A stretch of 64,000 nt of DNA from Chrysaora quinquecirrha (lineage: Eukaryota; Cnidaria; Scyphozoa; Semaeostomeae; Pelagiidae). The translations under genes were made by a program, and so were the position numbers. Of the stretch, positions 57,116 through 64,000 are shown in pieces; position 1 is the stretch's first letter, and each line of letters opens with the position of its first letter. The notes under the pieces were generated by a model that had not been told where the DNA came from, did not search any database, and saw nothing but the letters and a program-made list of their open reading frames with translations. The stretch is taken from NCBI GenBank assembly GCA_014526335.1, contig JACTAT010000016.1:3007082-3071081 (forward strand). Direction: 5' to 3'.

Positions 57116-58066
57116 ATGGTTTCAAATTTGACAAACGAAAACTGCTGGTCAAGAACAATGGTGCTAACACCGGTATTGAAAACAAATCTTGCATTTGGTG
57201 TCGCAGTCAATACTATACCAGCACTGCTTGGCATTGTGGGTAACCTCGTATTCATCACAACATTAATCAAGACGAGGTCACTTCATACACCTTCGAATGT
57301 GTTGGTCGGGGCGATGTGTATCTGTGATATTTTGGTTGGGTGTCTTGCCAACCCTATATTCCTGACGTACTTGATAAAGGTCCAGATTGGTGAGCCATAC
57401 TCCGAGTACCACAATGCACGATACATGCATGTTCATATCATAAGTATGTGTGCTGGGCTTTCGTTTCTATTCGCATTGCTAATCAGCGTGGATAGGTACT
57501 TCGCCATTTGCCATCCGTTTAGGTATGAGAGATCTATAACATGCAAAAAATACATCTTAATATCAATAGCAACGGCTGCCTTCGCTGTTACTTTTGCTAT
57601 CACAACATTACACCCGAGATTACATAGATCAAACTTGTACGAGATACTGTGTGCGATAATTCAATTGTGTTCGTTTTCGACCGTTTGTTTCTGTTACGCG
57701 AGAATCTACCATGTGTTGTATAAGAAACGTAATGCCGTTATCGCGGTAGGGACAATAACAGGTGAGGAAACACAGCAAACGACGGCTACAAAGAGAAGAC
57801 AAAACACTAGAAAGACTAATACTATATGCATCATATTGGGAAACTTATTCATCTGTCATGCTCCGCTATTTTCCGTCTCGCTGTATGCTATTTTACGAGG
57901 GAGTCGAATCTGCGATAGATTCGAGGAGATATTTATCGTTTATATGTGGATTACGCTACTTGTCTTTGTCAACAGTTCTATGAATCCAGTCATTTACTTT
58001 TTGAGAAGTAAGGAGACAAGAAAAGCAGCGTGGAAAATCGTAAGTTCTTGGTTCAAGAAAGAATAG
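57116..58066 (+). CDS. Class A (rhodopsin-like) GPCR, intronless, 316 aa
   Basis: Seven membrane segments at about 26-50, 58-86, 103-126, 145-165, 174-200, 234-260 and 271-297. Class A marks: GN at 42-43 (TM1), Asp71 in ICDILVG (D2.50), DRY at 126-128 followed by FAICHPFRY, and NPVIY at 290-294. Deviations: no Cys at 3.25, very short ECL2, and CHAP at 247-250 instead of CWxP. Sequon NLT at 4-6. Missing TM3-ECL2 disulfide and short ECL2 recall the melanocortin/adenosine (MECA) branch, large in cnidarians; ligand cannot be assigned. The ATG follows AAGAAAA and a stop is TAG. A diverged relative lies at 62360. Confidence 0.9.
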   Translation: MVSNLTNENCWSRTMVLTPVLKTNLAFGVAVNTIPALLGIVGNLVFITTLIKTRSLHTPSNVLVGAMCICDILVGCLANPIFLTYLIKVQIGEPYSEYHNARYMHVHIISMCAGLSFLFALLISVDRYFAICHPFRYERSITCKKYILISIATAAFAVTFAITTLHPRLHRSNLYEILCAIIQLCSFSTVCFCYARIYHVLYKKRNAVIAVGTITGEETQQTTATKRRQNTRKTNTICIILGNLFICHAPLFSVSLYAILRGSRICDRFEEIFIVYMWITLLVFVNSSMNPVIYFLRSKETRKAAWKIVSSWFKKE

Positions 58067-58469
58067 TGATTAGCTGAGCGTTTCCGTTCAAAATTGCAAG
58101 GTCATTTAGGCCAGTAGGCAAATTTGCCAGTCGTTTCTGTAATCTCTTTTGAAGCCACTCTAGTCTAAACTCTTAGGCCTAGGCAAAACCTATGATGCTA
58201 GTGCTCTATAAATCAAGCCACCTGACTACAGCGTCTCAACGAGTATAGGTTCTCACATACCCTATCTCTCTCAAGACTCGCAGAAGAAGGGGGCTATGGC
58301 ATACGAACCAAGGATATACGACGTCATTGCAGCTGGAGGCCTCCCCGAGCAAACCACCGTTTGAAAGCGGAACGCTACTCAGTTTAATATTTGAGATTAG
58401 AGGATTTGAGAATCAGAGATTTTCGGAGGAAATGTGAGAGATATGACCGGGACTACTCCCAAAACAGCG

Positions 58470-59600
58470 ACTTATGATACGACACAGCCAGAATTGGCCT
58501 CGAACAAGAAAACTGTGATAAAACACAGCCAAGGTTGGTCTCGAACCTGCGAACTGTGATATGACACAGCGAGATTAGAATCAAACCTGCGAACTATGAG
58601 ACAACACAACCAGGATTAGCCTCGAACCTGCAATTTATGACATGACACATCCAAGATTTGCCTCGAACCTGCGAACTGTGCTACGACTTGCGTCGCGCGC
58701 CGGGCTAGTCTTATGTACTATATACGAAATGTGTATTTGATTTTTTCGTAGGTGTAACATGAAGGACATTTATGAGTACGAGTAAAATATATTGGAACAG
58801 CCAAAATAGTTGTGCTTTTATCTATGGCTTTGCTTTCGTCCCTTACAATATTACACTGTGCTATCATTACCTGCATGCTGTGGTACCACACAGCCAAGAT
58901 TAGTCTCGAGCCTGCAAACAGTAATGCATGGCACAGCTAAGATCGGAGATAAAAATAATTTGCGTCACGCGCTAGGGCTAGTCTTATGTACTATATACAA
59001 AATGCATATTTGATTTTTTCGTCGTAGGACAAGTATGGGTACAAGTAAAATATACTACAACAGCCTAAATAGTTGTGCTTTTATCTATAGCTGTAATTTT
59101 CTTCTGTTACAATGTTACACTAGGGTATCATTACCTGCATGCTGTGGTATCATTACAGCCAAAATTAGGCTCAAACCTGTGAACTGTGATGCGTGACACA
59201 GCTAACATGGGAGATCAAAAATGACTTGCGTCGCGCGCAAGGGCTAGTCTATACACGAGATGTGCATTCGATTTTTTGTAGGTGAAACACAAAAGACAAG
59301 TATGGGTACGAGTAAAATATACTGAAACGGCCTAAACGGTTTTGCTTTTATCTTTGGATTTTCCCTTCTCCTCCGTTTACATAGTGCTGACATCATAACC
59401 TGCATGCTACGATACCACACAGCCAAGATTAGTCTAGAACCTGTGAACTATAATGCCCAACACAGCTAAGATTTGAGATAAAAAAAATGACCTGCGTCAC
59501 GTGCCAGAACTATTCTAATGTACTTAACTGAAGATGTGTATTTGGTTTTTTCGTAGATGCAACGTTAAGGACAAGTACGAGTATAGTAGATAGCGCAAAT
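58470..59600 (+). repeat. ~267-bp tandem repeat, four units, with ~57-bp subrepeat
   Basis: The phrase TGCGTCGCGCGC (or TGCGTCACGCG) starts near 58687, 58960, 59227 and 59492 (spacing 273, 267, 265). Each unit contains GGCTAGTCTTATGTACTATA, TTGATTTTTTCGTAG, TTGTGCTTTTATCTATG and ACACAGCCAAGATTAG. The first 220 bp (58470-58690) is an array of a ~57-bp subunit ending CCTCGAACCTGCGAACTGTG. Confidence 0.85.
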
Positions 59601-59654
59601 CGCATTTACGCTAATTTTTGTACAATCTTGGACCAAATGTACTTGAACATCGTC

Positions 59655-59805
59655 CATACTCAGCTTTTATCACATCAAGCATAATAACCCACCACAGTAG
59701 TGGTTATCCACCACACTACGCAGAAACTACCACCACAGTACGCAAAAAGTACCACCTTAGTAGTGATTATCCACCACAGAAGTGATTATAGAATCGCTAG
59801 CATGC
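59655..59805 (+). repeat. R1 modular ACCAC repeat
   Basis: CACATCAAGCATAATAACCC, ACCACAGTAGTGGTTATCC and ACCACAGTACGCAAAAAGTA modules, ending GAATCGCTAGCATGC. The trailing CTAGC is shared with the copies ending near 20960, 1480 and 2110. Confidence 0.85.
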
Positions 59806-60288
59806 GTTACGTTGTTTCGAACAAAAGTTGTCTTGCTTTACTACGAACATATGGTTTTGAAGGGAAGGAAGCATTGGAAAGGTTAAAGTAGAAAATCGCT
59901 AGAAAAGGCCGCATTCTATTGAAAAGTGCGCTCATTCGGACTACTTTGTCGAATTGTAGCCTAAGGTAGTAACCCTTTAGAAACTTTGAGTACTCAATTT
60001 GTATGAAAATGGAACAAAATTATAGCCATATTCAGTTTCTTAAAACTAGTATACTGATCGTCTTGACGTTAGTTTCATTTTGTCAAAGCGAACACCTCAA
60101 ATGTTAGATAAACACCAAAATAAAAATTTATCCAAACAACATTTTTTATAAACACAGGTGACGTAAACAAAAGCTTACTACCTGTTAACTAATAAACATG
60201 TTTAATCATTACTATTTTTGGGAAAATAAATGTGGACTAATTCAGAGCAAATGTTTGTGTTTACAAAGATTTTTATTCAACTGGTATT
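59806..60288. other. Intergenic, nothing recognised
   Basis: AT-rich sequence without a gene or repeat that I can identify. Confidence 0.4.
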
Positions 60289-60525
60289 TCAATGTAGCCT
60301 CGTTCCAGGGTGAAACGGATGCTGCGTGAAACTTTGGTGCCCAAGTGGTATGGTTGTCCCTGATTCGAAATTTAAACCTAGATTCGCCGTAGATTTGCTA
60401 CACAGGTCTCTGTTACGCTCCTGAGCAAACTCGTCAACATGTCCCAAACGAATTTCTCGAGTCTCAACCTTCAAACCGATTTGGGCCCTGGTACCGGTCA
60501 CAAAAATCTGCCAATGTATTGGCAA
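60289..60525 (-). CDS. Possible 3' exon of an unknown minus-strand gene
   Basis: On the minus strand, an AG (TTGGCAG, at about 60512-60518) is followed by an open frame reading FVTGTRAQIGLKVETREIRL, GHVDEFAQERNRDLCSKSTA, NLGLNFESGTTIPLGHQSFT and QHPFHPGTRLH, then stop. About 30 bp after the stop the minus strand reads AATAAAAATC, a canonical polyadenylation signal. Composition looks protein-like, but I do not recognise the family. No upstream exon was found to 62 kb. Alternatives: processed-gene fragment or chance ORF. Confidence 0.35.
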   Translation of the reverse strand: MPIHWQIFVTGTRAQIGLKVETREIRLGHVDEFAQERNRDLCSKSTANLGLNFESGTTIPLGHQSFTQHPFHPGTRLH

Positions 60526-60739
60526 TTTTGGCCTAGGCATCTAAACAAGATGCAGATTCCGAAAGCAGATTTTCTGGGCAAGAACCCAATGAAATTCAAG
60601 TATAACTGTCAGGAAACATACAGTGAAGTATGTAGCAGCATTTTTTGGTTTTATATCATTTTTTTCACATAATTTTCGGCCTTTTTCGGTGCCAAACAGC
60701 AAATCAAATGGCGAATAGACAAGTCCAATACCATGAATA

Positions 60740-61020
60740 TGGACAGCGAAATTTCACGTAAAGGCGGGAAAAGCCTATTCACCCTGGGTACGCGGTTGAC
60801 TCCTGGGGAATGATAGATGGCTAATAACAGAGATGTTTCCTAAGCTGCCTTGAACAACAACAACAGCAATTAAAGCGAGGGTATGGGACTGGTGTAGCCT
60901 GTAGCCAGTCTAGACTCACTACATGAGCCTTTAGTTTACGTTCCCCTACTTTTGATTTGTCACTCAGAGTGATTCTGGAAAATAACAACAACAACAACAA
61001 AATCGAGCGAAGTAGTGGGA
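60740..61020. repeat. R3 repeat copy 3 and two (AAC)n tails
   Basis: AACAACAACAACAGC near 60853 and AACAACAACAACAAC near 60982 look like ends of retroposed elements. Between them TAGACTCACTACATGAGCC matches the R3 repeats at 21484 and 23253. No full element structure can be defined. Confidence 0.45.
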
Positions 61021-61860
61021 CTTGTGTATAGATCGCTGCAAAGTTAATTGCAATTTAACTATTGAGTTTAATTGCTTATCGTTTGGGACCTGGGCGCGAG
61101 TTTGATCCCAGTGTTGATGCATAGTACGCTACACAAGGGCAAGGAGGCAAATATTGGAGCTTATCAAATGTAAAGCGATTAAAAGTTATTGCGATTTTTT
61201 GTGCAAAGAAAAATCGTGTGATGTATCATTTAGTGAAGAGATGCATTCACTGCAGAGTTTGAAGGCTTACAACTGTATTCATTTATTATGCCAAAATAAA
61301 AAAAACGAAATCCGTAATCTTGATCTCTTAAATATACAAGGAAATAAAGATATCGAGTAGCTATATTAAATGAAATTTTGACAGCAAAACGCTGAAAATC
61401 TGTGAAATTTCTGGAAAGAAAAGCATTTTAAGGGGACTGGTACCTGCATTTATCACTTACAGTAATCATATATCCAGGTTTAAATCTCCCAATATTTAGA
61501 AAAGTGTTATAATTAAGAGAAAATAAGATATACTAAACAAAATACAAGCAATTATGATAACAATAGAAAAGTGCAAAATGGATTGCGTGACTTACAGTTT
61601 AACCAATCAGTGTGCAGTATCAAGGTAATTAATCACGTGATGCTAAAATGCTGAGATTTGATTGGTTGTTCTTCATAAGCAACTATATCATGAATGACGA
61701 AAATTACAGTTTAAACTTGCTGTCAAGTGGCGTTCAAGTCCATAGTTGCTCCACTTCTTCATAAGAGAGCTCGACGCGAGGTGCGTGATCTTGGTTTTGG
61801 AAAATCGAATTCTTATTTGATTCTGCATTTTTCATTTTGAAGTTGGATATCACTGAAATT
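61021..61860. other. Intergenic, nothing recognised
   Basis: A GAGTTTGATCCC string at about 61094 resembles a Pol III box B but has no box A at the right distance. The 68-residue frame at 61154-61360 lacks an ATG start. Confidence 0.35.
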
Positions 61861-62359
61861 ACAATATCATAATGATAACAGAATAGAATTAAAAGAGAAG
61901 GACATAATTAAGGAAAAAGCTATAAAAGACGAGGAAAGAAAACGTATAGAGGTTATTAAGAGCAGCATAAAGTATTAAAGCAAAACAAACTAAAGGAAAC
62001 ATTTAGGGAAAGTGAGGGAAATAAGGAAAGAAAACAACGGAAAAACAAAGAAAAAGTGAAGAAAAGAGGAAAAGAAATAAAATTGCTGACAACTAAAGAG
62101 AAATAGAGTGAAATAAAAGTTAAAACTGAAGAAAAGAATTTATAAGCACGAAAATTTTGAAATAACTTTATCCATAAAAGGGGTTTTTGAGATAACTAAA
62201 GGAGTCATCAAAGAAAAAGTGAAGAAAAGAGGGAAAGACAAAATTACTGACAACTAAAGAGAAATAGAGTGAAAGAAAAAGTAGGATTTTGTCAGCAAGA
62301 AAAGATTTGAAATAACAATTAAAAAGGGTTTTTGAGAAAAAGAGAAAAACTTTGTGACA
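61861..62359 (+). promoter_or_regulatory. Purine-rich 5' flank of the second GPCR, with a direct repeat
   Basis: A/G-rich on the plus strand. A ~70-bp segment with CTGACAACTAAAGAGAAATA at 62086 and again at 62247 forms a 161-bp direct repeat. It is the probable 5'UTR/promoter side of the GPCR by position only. Confidence 0.35.
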
Positions 62360-63382
62360 ATGACGTCAAACAATACAGAAATATGTGTTGTACATTCAGC
62401 AAATGATTTGGAAGCGACGAGCCTAAAGATAATTATCGCACTCGATATAGTTTCATTCGTTCTTACAATCACTGGGAATGGTATGTTTATTATTGTCGCG
62501 TTAAAAACTAAAACCTTCCACACGACTTTGAACATCCTTCTTGGAGCAATTTGCTTGACAAATATTTTATTCGGATTAGTCGTCCAGCCTCTTTTTCTGA
62601 GCCATCTCATAATGAGGCTACGGGAACAGGACAGATATGGCATTGATGCTGGGCTTTTCATTACATATGATTTCTGCACAGGGTGCTTTTACGCATTCGC
62701 ATGTATGCTGAGCGTAGAGAGATATTTTGCTATATGCCACCCCTTTAAATACTGCAGAATGTTCACGACAGAGAAAGTCGTTAAAAGTTGTATTTTCATC
62801 GCCTTGTGTTGGCTAGTTATTTCATTGCTTCCACTCAATCCGAAAATAGCCGAGAATTCTCGTAAACTTGAAGTAATCTTTTTACCAATTCGCACCCTGA
62901 CGATTGGAGCAATAATCTTCTGGTTTTATCATATTTACCGCGCAATGATTAGGCAAAAGAGAACAGTTTTAATTATTGGAAGATTGGACGGGAAAACGAG
63001 TGCAGAACTCCGAACCCGAAGACTCCAGAGATCCAAGACGCACATGGCCGCGATAATCGTCGGGATTTTTATCTTGTCGTACGTTCCCGATTTGTTCTCA
63101 CGAGTTTACAGACTGCATCTGAGCCCGAAACTATGCGACAGATCGCATTCTATTTTTACACTCCTGCAGTGTTGCTTTGAACTCATTGTCATTATAAACA
63201 GTTCAACAACACCGATCGTTCTCTGGCTAAAAAGCATCGAATTCCGAACAGTAGTTTTCAGAATGTTTAGGCCCAACTCGAATGTTGTGGTGCCATTGCA
63301 AGTTTCGTCGAACGAGGTACAGGTTCTAGATCCGAGTTTCTCGCGAGATCCGATGTCTCCCGCAATAATACGCGTGTCGTAA
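62360..63382 (+). CDS. Divergent class A GPCR, intronless, 340 aa
   Basis: The start is the ATG at 62360; an in-frame GTG six bases earlier is not a likely start. Seven hydrophobic segments at about 24-48, 55-80, 98-122, 142-158, 174-196, 228-245 and 264-290. GN at 39-40, ERY at 120-122 followed by FAICHPFKY, and SYVP at 240-243 in place of CWxP. Unusual: Asp2.50 is Asn68 (LTNILFG) and NPxxY is TPIVL at 284-288. No Cys3.25 and short ECL2, as in its neighbour at 57116, with which it aligns well in TM1-TM3. Sequon NNT at 4-6. C-terminus ends IIRVS. Likely a tandem paralog; ligand unknown. Confidence 0.9.
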   Translation: MTSNNTEICVVHSANDLEATSLKIIIALDIVSFVLTITGNGMFIIVALKTKTFHTTLNILLGAICLTNILFGLVVQPLFLSHLIMRLREQDRYGIDAGLFITYDFCTGCFYAFACMLSVERYFAICHPFKYCRMFTTEKVVKSCIFIALCWLVISLLPLNPKIAENSRKLEVIFLPIRTLTIGAIIFWFYHIYRAMIRQKRTVLIIGRLDGKTSAELRTRRLQRSKTHMAAIIVGIFILSYVPDLFSRVYRLHLSPKLCDRSHSIFTLLQCCFELIVIINSSTTPIVLWLKSIEFRTVVFRMFRPNSNVVVPLQVSSNEVQVLDPSFSRDPMSPAIIRVS

Positions 63383-63541
63383 GTTTTGATCAACATTGGA
63401 TTCACTAAGCAGAGAGAGGATTGCACGTTCATGGCATATTATAGAGGTTTCTAAAATACGAAGTAAATGCACCTTTCTGACAAAGCATGGCATTTTTGAA
63501 GATGAGTGATAAATAATTGACAATATTTTAGGCCTGTTAGA

Positions 63542-64000
63542 CCTGGGGCCTGGTGTTACTTCCATTGTTTTGTTACGCTTGACGTGCCGCCCAAAGGGGT
63601 AGCTTCTTCAGCAACAGTTTCCCTACATATGGACTTGGGTTTGAAGAATCTCTTCGCATGGGTGGTGGAATATAAAAACTTTTAGAAATGCATTGCCTTT
63701 AAAAGCATGATACATTTTTAATTGAGAATCAATTTTATGGTGTAAATCGGACAAATGCGTTAATTTTTTACTGCAAAGAGCTTTTAGCCACATTTAGAGT
63801 TGCCTCGGATTTTACTGTTAAAGGATTAAAGTGGCTCCACAAATTTGAGATAATGGTACAACAGGGTAAAAAAATTTCTTGTTTTTTCTATACATGGGTC
63901 CACACAAGAAAGACAACTTATCGGTAGACATGAATGGGTTTGGAAACCAGCAGGGACATTCTCAAATATTTGGGTAGTGGGGATGTGCGGCCACAATGGG
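63542..64000. mobile_element. R2 DNA element, copy 2, incomplete at the window edge
   Basis: Begins CCTGGGGCCTGGTGTTACTT, then GACGTGCCGCCCA at 63581-63593. Internal matches to the 2165 copy in reverse: AAGAATCTCT with CATGGG, TTTAGAGTTGCCTC, TATACATGGGT, GTAGACATG with GGGTTTGGAAA. The expected inverted right end is not seen before the window stops. Confidence 0.75.

Noticed and set aside
61154..61360. 68-residue plus ORF
   Set aside because: Starts at TTG, no splice or homology support.
62354..62359. GTG as start of the second GPCR
   Set aside because: Nuclear animal genes start at ATG; the ATG at 62360 is in frame and keeps all features.

Overview
This is a eukaryotic, metazoan nuclear window. 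It holds spliced exons with canonical GT/AG borders, dense tRNA- and 5S-derived SINEs, several families of non-autonomous DNA transposons, a 22 kb satellite and two intronless class A GPCR genes. The GPCR type and repeat style suggest a cnidarian, perhaps an anthozoan, but that placement is tentative.

Bases 1-2.9 kb are repeats: an 8-bp minisatellite (1-1290), a modular ACCAC repeat (1300-2110) and two MITEs. From 3232 to 30263 (+) runs one large gene, the ortholog of ARFGEF3/BIG3, a Sec7-family protein whose vertebrate member is reported to be catalytically dead. I place 22 exon positions with matching phases, from the first ATG to the stop. Two parts of the locus are tandemly duplicated: a 3.1 kb block carrying exons E4-E7 (6041-9179 and 9180-12268) and a 1.5 kb block carrying the 1112-nt exon E12 (about 16085 and 17630). 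In both cases, splicing the two copies together gives a premature stop, so a productive mRNA can use only one copy of each. Two short parts of the protein (after E3 and after E16) are not visible, and both gaps fall in repeat-rich sequence. Introns carry SINEs, MITEs, a LINE tail, a 163-bp hairpin and long polypyrimidine tracts.

From 30.3 to 32.4 kb lie the 3' flank, a MITE, and 18-bp and ~46-bp tandem repeats. From 32.4 to 54.65 kb is a single ~197-bp satellite, about 113 monomers, with 2.53 kb and 1.77 kb higher-order repeats and patches of shortened homopolymers that look like sequencing or assembly residue. From 54.8 kb on the DNA is intergenic with two intronless class A GPCR genes (57116-58066 and 62360-63382, both +), apparently divergent paralogs. 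The second has lost both Asp2.50 and the NPxxY motif. Between them are a ~267-bp tandem repeat and a possible minus-strand 3' exon of unknown identity. A TIR element also found at 2.2 kb closes the window.

No true tRNA or rRNA gene, CRISPR or operon is present.
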